Below are positions 16,797 to 24,337 of a stretch of 64,000 bases of DNA, one piece after another. Positions within the stretch are counted from its first letter, which is position 1. The number at the start of each line of letters is the position of its first letter. The stretch is taken from positions 35,502 to 99,501 of the IMG/VR virus record IMGVR_UViG_3300027917_002335. One strand, written 5' to 3'. Below the pieces are notes generated by a model. The model saw only the letters and a program-made list of their open reading frames with translations, ran no database searches and had not been told where the DNA came from. The translations under genes and the position numbers were made by a program. This DNA is from a virus.

Positions 16797-19148
16797 TTAA
16801 ATTAGTAAATACTTTTCCCTTGTATCAAAATTCTTCATATACAATAAATCGAAGACATCCATAAATAACTCTTTAAAATCTCCCGCTATTGCTACATCAA
16901 TTAACAATTTCAAAAGCGTAGATGTTTTAACCATTCTTTTATCCTTTGCTGATTCACTTAATCTTCTATATCTTGCATCCTCTTCAAATGTTTTGGTAAA
17001 CTTCGGCCACATATCAATATCTTTCTTTAACGGTTCAAATACAATATAAGAATCCCTATATTCGTGAAATGTTCTATCTCCATACTTCGTCCATTTTCTT
17101 ACTGGAATTATATTTAGATTATTTGCCATTAATTTAGCTACTGAAACCATCGGTCTATGAATAATTACTCGTCTTCCATAAGTAGATTTACAAAATTCAG
17201 TAAGAGGCTTAATTAATAATCTCGTTAATTCGGTAGTATCATACACTAAATTCTTTCTTATATGCCATAATGTCTTCTTTGTTGAATCATACCTCTTTAA
17301 CCGTCTAGGCATATTATGTAGAGCCTTAATAGAAGCATGGTATTTCAAAGACAACGCTTTTTTATTAACCTCTTCGACCTCATCAGAGTCCAGAATCTTT
17401 TCAATTCCCAAAGTTTCTTCTACCAATGATTGTATGTCATCAGAGATTTCCTTCATCTTCTTTAGTTTTTCCTTCTTTATAAAATTAACAAGATAAGGTA
17501 TTTCTGCTTTACACCTAACTATTCCAGTATTTACTATCCTATAAACGGATTCAATAATGCTACTACTAACAGTTTCCAGAGGATCTTCTGACTCCAATCT
17601 TAATAAAACTGGTTCTAATGCTTTAAAAAGACTAGGTATCTTATATTTTGTTGCTTGGAAGAATATTTCTAAATCGGAATCTTTACATCCGCCAAACAAT
17701 TTCATGTGATTGCCCCCTGAGGATAATCCTCCATCTTTATTATATCTTACTTTATGATGGAAGCTACCCCACAAAGATAAATACTCGTTTTTCTTATGCT
17801 CTTTCTGTAATTGTTGTATACTTCCTACTCTCTTTTTAGGTGGAAAATATATCTGATAAGGGTTAATGGTTCGATATGTAAAGCCGTCAGAATTAAATGG
17901 ATTATAATCTTTCTGAGCAGATAATCCAGTTAATTTCAATTTACTACAAAAAATAGCGTAATTCTGAGACATTCTAAATTGTGTGTTTATATCAGAATAA
18001 TATGGAAAATCAAAGTCGATCAGCACCTCAGCTTCGATTTCTAAGGGTTTTTTCGAAAGCCAACAATCTATTTTGTTTTCTAATCCTCTAATTGTCTTTT
18101 CGTTAAACCATTTTTTTGGAGCACAATAGTCGTAAATAAGATAGAACTTATTGCCTGTTGAGCCTGTTTTATATATCTTGACATTTGGATTCTCTTCCAT
18201 ACTCTTCCATAAATCCATAGCTCTTTTCTTTCCTTGTTTATATGTTAAATCAACTGTAATTGTATTAAGATTAAAATCCTTTATATCTAAACAATCTAAC
18301 TCTTCCATATAATCTAAGCAAACACTAGGTTCTCTGATTAATTTTGTTATATCGTCTCTTGCGCTGTAAAATTCATCAGGCACATGACCATATTTCTCAT
18401 ACAAAACAAATGCTTCAAAGTCTTTCCTTAATTGTTTGAGATACAATTTAATCATTTCGTCTTCCACTATGAATTTATTGTCAATTATATATTTTTTTAC
18501 ATCGTCCGAAATTTTCGCCGATTCGAGATGCGAAAGGACCGTTGATTCTAATTTTACCAAATCTTTTTTAACATCTGCCTTCTTCCGTCTTGAGGCTCGG
18601 TTAATAATTGGATCGGATAATCTAACCATCTCTTCTCTCAGGTATTTATGATACTCCAACAAGTCTACTAACTCATAAGCATCTTGGTTAATTTCTTCAT
18701 AGCTTTTGTTTTTCTTCTTTATTCTATCATACCAAACTTCTTCGCTTGTCAATACCTTCTCATCTTTAATGTATTTATAATTGTCTATTAACCACATTGG
18801 AATATAAGTTTTTATTCTTTCATCAATACATCTTTCTACGCATTTAATTGCGTGATCGACTATTTTCTGAAAAGAAGCAACTTTCTTATTGTTCTTAAAT
18901 TTGTACCTTAGTTGTTTCTCTAACTCGTATCTAATAAGATTCTTGACATTATCAATAGACAAAACTCCTAGTATCTTCTTACTTGATCTTTTAGTAAATG
19001 TATCAAAAAAGAAATCACAAGAAATTTTCGAACCATCTCTTAACCATTCGTTTATGATTTTTTTGATAGTTGCCTTATTACCAGCCATGATTTTCTTTGA
19101 AAGTTTGTCCAGCTCCTCATCTGGTATCTTCTTCATCTTTAGTTTCAA
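16797..19148 (-). CDS. 783-aa protein with PriS-like (archaeo-eukaryotic primase) traces
   Basis: No family is certain. Residues about 297-420 show, in order, the layout of the archaeal small primase core: a strand ending in TVDLTYKQG (motif I place, D-x-T instead of D-x-D), about 30 residues later YKTGSTGNKFYLIYD (place of SGxxGxH), then EAEVLIDFD, and SDINTQFRMSQ...KLKLTGLSAQ...YNPF (compare the VtxDvkRLiRlPgSLHGKTG...F.P region of PriS). The catalytic His is replaced, so activity is doubtful. The N-terminal 290 and C-terminal 330 residues are helical and unassigned. It starts with TTG (19148) or ATG (19136). It lies with a small membrane gene as a minus-strand island among plus-strand genes, next to a repeat-rich region. 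Confidence 0.75.
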   Translation of the reverse strand: MKLKMKKIPDEELDKLSKKIMAGNKATIKKIINEWLRDGSKISCDFFFDTFTKRSSKKILGVLSIDNVKNLIRYELEKQLRYKFKNNKKVASFQKIVDHAIKCVERCIDERIKTYIPMWLIDNYKYIKDEKVLTSEEVWYDRIKKKNKSYEEINQDAYELVDLLEYHKYLREEMVRLSDPIINRASRRKKADVKKDLVKLESTVLSHLESAKISDDVKKYIIDNKFIVEDEMIKLYLKQLRKDFEAFVLYEKYGHVPDEFYSARDDITKLIREPSVCLDYMEELDCLDIKDFNLNTITVDLTYKQGKKRAMDLWKSMEENPNVKIYKTGSTGNKFYLIYDYCAPKKWFNEKTIRGLENKIDCWLSKKPLEIEAEVLIDFDFPYYSDINTQFRMSQNYAIFCSKLKLTGLSAQKDYNPFNSDGFTYRTINPYQIYFPPKKRVGSIQQLQKEHKKNEYLSLWGSFHHKVRYNKDGGLSSGGNHMKLFGGCKDSDLEIFFQATKYKIPSLFKALEPVLLRLESEDPLETVSSSIIESVYRIVNTGIVRCKAEIPYLVNFIKKEKLKKMKEISDDIQSLVEETLGIEKILDSDEVEEVNKKALSLKYHASIKALHNMPRRLKRYDSTKKTLWHIRKNLVYDTTELTRLLIKPLTEFCKSTYGRRVIIHRPMVSVAKLMANNLNIIPVRKWTKYGDRTFHEYRDSYIVFEPLKKDIDMWPKFTKTFEEDARYRRLSESAKDKRMVKTSTLLKLLIDVAIAGDFKELFMDVFDLLYMKNFDTREKYLLI

Positions 19149-19177
19149 AATCGTATTAGCTCTTAATTCCGTAAGCT

Positions 19178-19432
19178 CTATGCCTTCTCACCTCGCTTGT
19201 ATAAGATATAAAATCTTACCATACAACCGACACACATTAAGCAATAAACAATTTCAAGGGATAGCATAAGATATAAGCCATTTTGATACGCTAATATTGC
19301 GTACAATCCGTTGGCTATGAATGCTATGAAATTGGTTATTATTTGTGTTTTAGGCTTGAGAATCCGTTTCGAAAAGCTAATGAAACCTAAAACGAAAAAC
19401 AAACCAGTGCCAATTATTTCAATGGTATTCAT
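19178..19432 (-). CDS. Three-span membrane protein (84 aa)
   Basis: Three hydrophobic segments (about 5-20, 31-48, 52-74) with a basic loop after the first and a basic C-terminus. Size and layout resemble half-transporters of the SemiSWEET or PnuC type, but no diagnostic motif is visible. GGAG lies before the ATG. It is upstream of, and probably co-transcribed with, the 783-aa gene. Confidence 0.65.
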   Translation of the reverse strand: MNTIEIIGTGLFFVLGFISFSKRILKPKTQIITNFIAFIANGLYAILAYQNGLYLMLSLEIVYCLMCVGCMVRFYILYKRGEKA

Positions 19433-19732
19433 TTTTTTTTCTCCATTGTTGGTAAATAGATAGTTTTTAGCGCTATCTATAATTAATATATAGCGTTCAT
19501 CCTATTTAAATCTTTCGATCTATATCTACTTTTGTTAAATTAATCGAAATGATTAGATCTTTAAATCTATTGACCAGATCGATTAGATCTTAAAAGATCA
19601 ATATCGAAAAAGGTGTATAATGGCGCTTAGCTTAACCAGCTAGTTCTCTCCTAGCACGGATTAAGAGATCAACTTTCTCATATATATAGTATAGAAAGAA
19701 AAAATTTACTATAAAATTTGGAAAGAAGAATT
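19433..19732. promoter_or_regulatory. Divergent intergenic region with repeats; possible origin
   Basis: About 300 bases between divergent genes. It contains CGCTAT/ATAGCG inverted arms (19471-19476, 19490-19495), GATTAGATCTT twice (19551-19561, 19581-19591), AGATCTTAAAAGATC (19585-19599), and TATATATAGTATA (about 19681-19693), a likely TATA region for the gene at 19733. A near copy of the AGATCT...AAAAGATC motif recurs at 23942. It could be a bidirectional promoter or a replication origin; the sequence alone does not decide. Confidence 0.5.
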
Positions 19733-20182
19733 ATGGCAAAATTAACCAAAGAACAGATCGATGCTCGTACCAAAGATTCGTCATACATCACTCTGGGATC
19801 GAAGGATCATATCTCCAAGATTGTTATGCAATTACAGGAGAAGGATCAAGTAAGATGCTTTGCTAGTTCAAAGACGATTAAACCATTATCCCTAATCGAA
19901 GCACGCGGATTGGTTGGATGGTTCCCAAATCTTGATAAGATTGACAACCGACCCCTATCAAAGATTCCCTTAAAAGATTTGTATGGAATCATCCAATCCC
20001 AACTAAAAACAAACAAAGAATTTGCTAAGTTTGTTGAGGAAGCAGGGTATGGCGAAGAGGCAACTGTTTCTAAAGAGACGGATGTACCTGGTGATTTTTC
20101 ACCAAGCGGTTTATGGGCAGTCCTGGACGATTTACTTCCAGATTTAGACCTAACTTCTCCACCTAAGAAGAAGAAGGAATAA
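19733..20182 (+). CDS. Hypothetical 149-aa protein
   Basis: The ATG at 19733 is taken; a TTG 15 bases earlier is in frame but sits inside the ribosome-site region. Mixed alpha/beta body, then a proline- and acid-rich linker (about 115-140) and a basic end PPKKKKE. First gene after the divergent control region, so probably early and well expressed. Unrecognised. Confidence 0.7.
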   Translation: MAKLTKEQIDARTKDSSYITLGSKDHISKIVMQLQEKDQVRCFASSKTIKPLSLIEARGLVGWFPNLDKIDNRPLSKIPLKDLYGIIQSQLKTNKEFAKFVEEAGYGEEATVSKETDVPGDFSPSGLWAVLDDLLPDLDLTSPPKKKKE

Positions 20183-20217
20183 TTCTGTAAAAGTTGTCCA
20201 ACTCAAATTTTAAAATC

Positions 20218-20233
20218 TTTTTTTTTCTTTTTA
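20218..20233 (+). terminator. T-rich terminator
   Basis: Nine consecutive T followed by CTTTTTATT after the stop at 20182; typical archaeal poly-T terminator position. Confidence 0.4.
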
Positions 20234-20246
20234 TTGGTGATGTAAA

Positions 20247-20531
20247 ATGTTAGATAACAGAGAAGCATTAATGATTTTGGATGGATTATATGGTGCGGTT
20301 GAAGAAATAATTAAAAATACTAAGAATCAATTTCTACAAAACGACCTAGGTTTTTATATAATCCGACATCTGAAGATGGTACTTCTTAAACATGGAATAG
20401 ACGAAGAGAAATTTTTCAAAGACTTTAATGGAGTAATCCTTGACAAGGAACATTTACAAAAATTTAAAAAAGAATGGAGGAAACAAATATGGAGTGCAAT
20501 TTTAAGTACCGTCAATTTAGAGAAAAAATAG
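20247..20531 (+). CDS. Hypothetical 94-aa helical protein
   Basis: TTGGTGATGTAAA precedes the ATG (GGTGA ribosome site). All-helical, mixed charge, no motif recognised. Its 3' end overlaps the next small gene by 43 bases. Confidence 0.6.
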   Translation: MLDNREALMILDGLYGAVEEIIKNTKNQFLQNDLGFYIIRHLKMVLLKHGIDEEKFFKDFNGVILDKEHLQKFKKEWRKQIWSAILSTVNLEKK

Positions 20532-20653
20532 TCTTCTTTTTACAAAAATGGTATAGAAGGAGAGTATTAGCCTGTGAGCAAAGAAGAATAAAATTTGCGA
20601 ATAAATTCTACTCACTCGGCGGTGGCTTAATATCGGATGTGAAATATAGATGA
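20489..20653 (+). CDS. Small basic protein (54 aa)
   Basis: ATG at 20489 behind TGGAGGAAACAAAT. Very rich in Arg, Lys and aromatic residues (KWYRRR, CEQRRIKF). It ends in ATGA, coupling it to the next gene. Possibly nucleic-acid binding. Confidence 0.5.
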   Translation: MECNFKYRQFREKIVFFLQKWYRRRVLACEQRRIKFANKFYSLGGGLISDVKYR

Positions 20654-20847
20654 CTGAATCAAACGAAATTACATTTGGATTTGGTATTTTCCACTTTATA
20701 TTTCTTATAGTCTTCTTCTGTGTGTTTTGGGGAAGGCAATTCGGAGCAATATATGTTTGGGAAATTTTTATGCTATATCTCTATTGCGTAATAATACCTA
20801 TACTAGTTATAATAATAATAATTTTTATAATGTGGGTGTTAAATTGA
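20650..20847 (+). CDS. Two-span membrane protein (65 aa)
   Basis: Two hydrophobic segments (about 9-29 and 37-64) with almost no charge between; ATGA and TTGA overlaps with both neighbours. Could be holin-like or any small membrane protein; not recognised. Confidence 0.6.
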   Translation: MTESNEITFGFGIFHFIFLIVFFCVFWGRQFGAIYVWEIFMLYLYCVIIPILVIIIIIFIMWVLN

Positions 20848-21032
20848 AAGTAAAAGCATTTAGCTCTAGCTCGTTTATGGAATTGACAAAAAAAATAAAC
20901 GATTTCTTTAATGGATTAGAAGAATATGCAATTTGGCACATCTCAAACATTATTGAAGTGGAAGAACGACACATGAATAAATACTTTAAAATTTTAATCT
21001 TCTACGATGAAGAAGTGGAAGAACTCAAATAA
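20844..21032 (+). CDS. Cse60-like small protein (62 aa), TTG start
   Basis: Begins at a TTG overlapping the previous stop. The pattern VKAFSSSSFMELTKKINDFF, then a strand FKILIFYDEE, resembles the short Cse60/DUF2758 family of unknown function. A T-run follows the stop just before the tRNA genes. Confidence 0.5.
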   Translation: MKVKAFSSSSFMELTKKINDFFNGLEEYAIWHISNIIEVEERHMNKYFKILIFYDEEVEELK

Positions 21033-21049
21033 TCTTTTTTTTTAATTAA

Positions 21050-21121
21050 GGGCTCGTAGTAAAGCGGAATTACATCTCCTTTGCACGGAGAAGAGCGAGG
21101 GTTCAAATCCTTCCGAGTCCA
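21050..21121 (+). tRNA. tRNA-Ala (UGC)
   Basis: Full cloverleaf by eye: acceptor GGGCUCG/CGAGUCC (one G-U), D-stem GUAA/UUAC, anticodon stem UCUCC/GGAGA with loop UUUGCAC (anticodon UGC), T-stem GAGGG/CCUUC with loop UUCAAAU, discriminator A. CCA is not encoded. No intron. Confidence 0.92.
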
Positions 21122-21128
21122 TAAAAAA

Positions 21129-21199
21129 GGGAGAGTAGTTTAAAGGTAGAACAGACAGCGTGAGAGCTGTTAACGAGGGCTCAATTCCCTCCTCTCCCA
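21129..21199 (+). tRNA. tRNA-like gene with odd anticodon loop
   Basis: Perfect 7-bp acceptor GGGAGAG/CUCUCCC, D-stem GUUU/GAAC, T-stem GAGGG/CCCUC with loop CUCAAUU, discriminator A. The anticodon stem is best paired as ACAGC/GCUGU, which leaves only a six-base loop GUGAGA; a seven-base loop with U at 33 breaks the stem. GAG, GUG and UGA are possible readings but none fits well (short variable region argues against Leu or Ser). It may be a non-decoding or degenerate tRNA. Confidence 0.7.
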
Positions 21200-21214
21200 A
21201 TTAAGGTGATAATT

Positions 21215-21364
21215 ATGATTTGGTATTGTGATAATTGTGGAACTGAAATCAAAGAAGGAGAAGACTTTTACACAGTTGAAAGCCGTAAAATGGGAAAGGA
21301 CGGCGAAATCGAAGAGTTTGAAAGTGTTCTCTTTATTTGTAAAAATTGTTTAAATATAGCGTGA
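21215..21364 (+). CDS. Zinc-ribbon protein (49 aa)
   Basis: AAGGTGATAATT before the ATG. CDNC (5, 8) and CKNC (42, 45) make a two-knuckle zinc ribbon around an acidic middle. Possibly a nucleic-acid or protein-binding adaptor. Confidence 0.65.
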   Translation: MIWYCDNCGTEIKEGEDFYTVESRKMGKDGEIEEFESVLFICKNCLNIA

Positions 21365-21368
21365 TATA

Positions 21369-21776
21369 ATGACAGAAGAAAAGAAAGAATCAATAATGGA
21401 CAAAGAAGTTGAAGACTTTTTTGAAAAATATAAAGAACAAACCAATAAGATGCAAGGTTTGTTTTTCCATTTTGGTAGATTTTATCAAGTCTACACTCAA
21501 GTACCATCACAAGCTATGGCAATCCTCTACGAAGAGATTTTTAAAGTTCACGAAGCACTACTCGGAACTTTTTTGGAAGAAGAAAAAGAAAAATTCCAAA
21601 AGATTAAAGACACAATGAAAGAATCTCTTACTACATTAATTGGATTGATTGATAAATTAGATCCAGAAGAAATGAAAGAGGAATGTAAAGCTAGGTTAGA
21701 TGTTATTAAGAAAGCTATACCTCTGATGGAAGAATTTTTCAAAAAAGAACAACGAAGAGATAATCTTTATATTTAG
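21369..21776 (+). CDS. Hypothetical 135-aa helical protein
   Basis: All-helical, with coiled-coil-like charged stretches (FLEEEKEKFQKIKDTMKE). Followed by AGGTGA, which is the ribosome site of the next gene. Unrecognised. Confidence 0.6.
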   Translation: MTEEKKESIMDKEVEDFFEKYKEQTNKMQGLFFHFGRFYQVYTQVPSQAMAILYEEIFKVHEALLGTFLEEEKEKFQKIKDTMKESLTTLIGLIDKLDPEEMKEECKARLDVIKKAIPLMEEFFKKEQRRDNLYI

Positions 21777-21785
21777 GTGATTTTT

Positions 21786-22121
21786 TTGACATTTAAAGGA
21801 AAAATTACTCATGTTCCGCCAGTACTCTTGGACTTAAAAACATATTTTCAGAGAGAAATTCGAACTGCAAAAGCATGTAATTGGCGGGAAGATGGAAAGT
21901 GGTATATTTGGATTAATTTAGATAAAATTCACGGTAACAGCAGTTTAAGGAAGATTGTAGAAGATATTAATGATCTCTACATACAAGAATTACTCTGCGT
22001 TATAATACGAGGAAATACTGTAGGAGAAATTCCTCCCTGTGAAAGTGATGAATTTACTGCTAAAGTATATTGTTCTTGTTATCAACCAAGAATGTTTTTA
22101 AAAATAAGTGAAAAATTATGA
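21786..22121 (+). CDS. Hypothetical 111-aa protein, TTG start
   Basis: TTG at 21786 is preferred because AGGTGA ends 6 bases before it; a GTG three codons earlier lies inside that site. Alpha/beta composition with Cys near the end. It overlaps the next gene by 4 bases. Confidence 0.6.
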   Translation: MTFKGKITHVPPVLLDLKTYFQREIRTAKACNWREDGKWYIWINLDKIHGNSSLRKIVEDINDLYIQELLCVIIRGNTVGEIPPCESDEFTAKVYCSCYQPRMFLKISEKL

Positions 22122-22393
22122 CTCATTTAAAAAAAGTTAGTAGAGAAGATCCAATGTTCTCAGGCAGAGCAATCTATTTTCAACCAATTTTGAAAGATGG
22201 TTCACCTGGTATTCCAGAAAAAATAGCAGATGTACCAGATAATGACATTATTTGTGACGGTTGTAATAATCTAATAGAAGATGACGAAGTTTACCTTCTT
22301 ATTCTCCAAGAAGGAGATGAAGAGCCTAGAATTTGGGGAACTCAATGTAAAGAATGTGTTGAAGAATACTATTCTGAGCTTGAAGTAAAATGA
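22118..22393 (+). CDS. Zinc-binding protein (91 aa)
   Basis: CDGC (47, 50) and CKEC (78, 81) pairs around a strand-rich region, like small FYDLN/HNH-less zinc domains. ATGA overlaps on both sides. Function unknown. Confidence 0.65.
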   Translation: MTHLKKVSREDPMFSGRAIYFQPILKDGSPGIPEKIADVPDNDIICDGCNNLIEDDEVYLLILQEGDEEPRIWGTQCKECVEEYYSELEVK

Positions 22394-22662
22394 TATTACA
22401 AAATTTTGGAAAGGTAACGCTCGAAGAGGCGGGTAATGGTAGATACATTGTTGCGGAAATTGACACAGAAGTTAAATACATTAAAGATAGGCTTAAAATG
22501 ATAGGTATTTATGAAGGAGCCTATATTGAGAAAGAATGGACACAAGAAGGAACTGGTGTGTTTATTATAATTAACAGAGAAACTAAACTAATAGGAATGG
22601 GCGTAGCAAAACAAATTATGGTAAAAGATTATAATAATCCTTTTGCTAGGGATATAGAATGA
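22390..22662 (+). CDS. FeoA-like SH3-fold protein
   Basis: 90 residues. KDRLKMIGIYEGAYIEKEW followed by TGVFIIINRETKLIGMGVAKQIMV matches the FeoA pattern (RLxxxGxxxGxxV...ixx..A..I.V). FeoA domains bind FeoB or occur at the ends of metal-dependent regulators; a stand-alone viral copy may be a small regulator. Not next to any feoB. Confidence 0.6.
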   Translation: MILQNFGKVTLEEAGNGRYIVAEIDTEVKYIKDRLKMIGIYEGAYIEKEWTQEGTGVFIIINRETKLIGMGVAKQIMVKDYNNPFARDIE

Positions 22663-22772
22663 CACACACATATTTTGGAAGAGACCATCTGGGGCATAAT
22701 GGAGTCGAAGGATGGTATGGCTTACCTAGTGTCTTTGGAGATATACTCCATTCGTCCAAAAAGAAAAGGTGA
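22659..22772 (+). CDS. Possible 37-aa protein
   Basis: ATGA overlap with the FeoA-like gene. His-, Gly-rich N-terminus and basic end SSKKKR. It ends directly before the structured RNA; it could be real or part of the RNA leader. Confidence 0.4.
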   Translation: MTHTYFGRDHLGHNGVEGWYGLPSVFGDILHSSKKKR

Positions 22773-22774
22773 CA

Positions 22775-23226
22775 GAAATTTTCTTTCGGTTTTTTAAGGT
22801 TTCAGAGCTGATGGTAGTACCGAAGTTTTTTGCCGAACAAAAAACGATAAAACAGAGACAGGAGTAAACTTTCGTCAGTTTTAAATACTCTAACAAGAAA
22901 GCTGTCTCAAATTGCGTATTGAAGCAACGCGTTATAAGAACAGAAGGTTAAGTTTATATCCTCAGCTTCCAAAAAAACTCAACTACTCATTGTCCCGTTC
23001 GTAAGTCGTAGAGAGAGAAATGTGAATGAGTGAGTAAATCGTTAGATGAAAGCGGAATTCCATTTGGCCGGACGCAATACGGTGGAGAGGTGAGTAGTTC
23101 AAACAATAAGTCGTACCCTGAGGGCGTAGGCTTAGTCTACATTGATGGGTTCTATAACAAATGAGATGACAGGTCCAATCTCAGCGAGTTATTGGATATG
23201 ATGGGTTAATATATAGAGGTGTATAA
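22775..23226 (+). ncRNA. Large structured RNA candidate (about 450 bases)
   Basis: No gene-like reading frame, and less AT-rich than neighbours. Many perfect helices: GTTTTTTG/CAAAAAAC hairpin (22825-22845); GAGACAG (22855-22861) with CTGTCTC (22902-22908) enclosing GAGT/ACTC and AACT/AGTT; AACTACTCA (22981-22989) with TGAGTAGTT (23091-23099); CCCTGAGGG (23116-23124); GTAGG/TCTAC (23126-23140); TGAGAT (23162-23167) with ATCTCA (23178-23183) inside ATAAC/GTTAT. ACAGAAGG near 22939 and TAGATGAAA near 23043 faintly recall RNase P motifs but in the wrong order. It lies 1.6 kb after two tRNA-type genes. No known class recognised. Confidence 0.65.
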
Positions 23227-23228
23227 GA

Positions 23229-23798
23229 ATGGATTTAGACAAAGAGTTTGAATTGTATCGGAAGTTGGAAGTAATGGCTTTTCGTTACTTTCGTATGGCA
23301 GAATTCTTAGAAATCTGCCTAAAAACGAACTTGAAATTAAAAGATGAACTCGGCACTATCCTTGATCCTAAAGGATACCGAAAACTGTCGTTCTTAGAAG
23401 GCAATAAATACTTTAAAGGATCGATACATATCCCTCACAATCCTTTTTACAATAATACCGAAGATCAACAACTTTGGAGAACGATCTATCCCGAAGACTT
23501 TACTTGGGTTACAAACACTAAGAAAGATATTGTTAAAGCATATCAAGAAGTGTGGCGCAGAATCAATGAAATTAAATTCTGGTTAGGAATTACTAAAGAC
23601 ACGCAATTTTGCGGGATTAGATTAGAGAGCAGATTAACCACATTATTGGAGAATCTACTCCGCACTAATATCCCTGAATTTAGATATGATTTTGAATTCA
23701 CAATTTTCTATGAAATTGACAGATACACAATTCAGAGATTCCTTAGAGTTATGAAAAATAGAAGCAGAAAAGGAAGGGTGATTCAACTAATAAAATGA
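23229..23798 (+). CDS. Hypothetical 189-aa protein
   Basis: AGAGGTG lies 7 bases before the ATG. Helical, rich in Arg, Lys, Phe and Tyr, pI clearly basic at the C-terminus (RVMKNRSRKGRVIQLIK). It directly follows the structured RNA and may bind it; this is inference from position and charge. It overlaps the next gene as ATGA. Confidence 0.65.
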   Translation: MDLDKEFELYRKLEVMAFRYFRMAEFLEICLKTNLKLKDELGTILDPKGYRKLSFLEGNKYFKGSIHIPHNPFYNNTEDQQLWRTIYPEDFTWVTNTKKDIVKAYQEVWRRINEIKFWLGITKDTQFCGIRLESRLTTLLENLLRTNIPEFRYDFEFTIFYEIDRYTIQRFLRVMKNRSRKGRVIQLIK

Positions 23799-23926
23799 TA
23801 ATTTGTAGCGAATGTGGTTTTACATTGGAGGAGGATAAAGCAGGAATGCATTATTGTCCTCAATGTGATATCGAACAATGGTTTTGGGAAGAACCTGACG
23901 ACGACGATTATTTCAAGTTCACATAA
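23795..23926 (+). CDS. Zinc-ribbon protein (43 aa)
   Basis: CSEC (4, 7) and CPQC (21, 24) in the first half, then a Trp and an acidic tail EEPDDDD. Typical small viral zinc ribbon. Confidence 0.6.
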   Translation: MIICSECGFTLEEDKAGMHYCPQCDIEQWFWEEPDDDDYFKFT

Positions 23927-24114
23927 ATGGGTGTAGGAAATAGATCTAAAAGATCGACTCAGATTTTCGGGTTTTGATATCAGATAAACAAATTTGTGAT
24001 AGTTAGAAAGATTCTACTCGCATTTTGGGATTTTTAAAGTCATTTGAAAATCTGATATCAGATATTCAAAATCTGAATTTCTGAGTTTATGTTTTTATTT
24101 ATCAATTTCGATTT
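23927..24114. repeat. Intergenic region with GATATCAGAT repeats
   Basis: Contains AGATCTAAAAGATC (23942-23955, near copy of one at 19585), GATATCAGAT (23976-23985) and the perfect 14-base palindrome ATCTGATATCAGAT (24050-24063) with half-sites ATCTGA around it. Likely regulator binding sites upstream of the palindromic TATA element. No gene seen. Confidence 0.5.
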
Positions 24115-24150
24115 ACATTAATTCCCCATATATATTAGTGGGATAAATGT
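24115..24150 (+). promoter_or_regulatory. Palindromic TATA element, copy 2
   Basis: Same 36-base layout as the copy at 10549: ACATT/AATGT outer arms, CCCC/GGG inner arms and an ATATATATTA core. The gene start at 24182 lies 31 bases after it, and AATTTAAAAT then AACTATGAATG are shared with copy 1. Probably the promoter of the long small-gene operon that begins here. Confidence 0.6.
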
Positions 24151-24181
24151 AATTTAAAATCGATCAATGTTTTGATTAACT

Positions 24182-24337
24182 ATGAATGAAAAAAATAAAA
24201 TTTGTCCATTCTTAATATTTCACAAGGAGCCTATTCCTTTTGAATATTGTGGATTGGAAAAGATAAAATATAAGGCAATCTGTAAAAATGGTAAATGGAG
24301 GAAATGTAGATTTGTCGTTTCTAATAGTAAAAAATAA
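24182..24337 (+). CDS. Small Cys-containing protein (51 aa)
   Basis: First gene after the palindromic promoter. Four cysteines (C8, C23, C34, C42) and a basic C-terminal half with GKWRKCRF. Looks like a degenerate zinc module. Unrecognised. Confidence 0.55.
   Translation: MNEKNKICPFLIFHKEPIPFEYCGLEKIKYKAICKNGKWRKCRFVVSNSKK

Noticed and set aside
19655-19666. 12-base match CACGGATTAAGA, inverted near 11553
   Set aside because: A 12-base match somewhere in 64 kb is expected by chance.
22775-23226. RNase P RNA
   Set aside because: ACAGAAGG and TAGATGAAA resemble conserved blocks CR-V and CR-IV, but they occur in the wrong order and the helix enclosing the CR-I-like stretch does not fit the RNase P fold.
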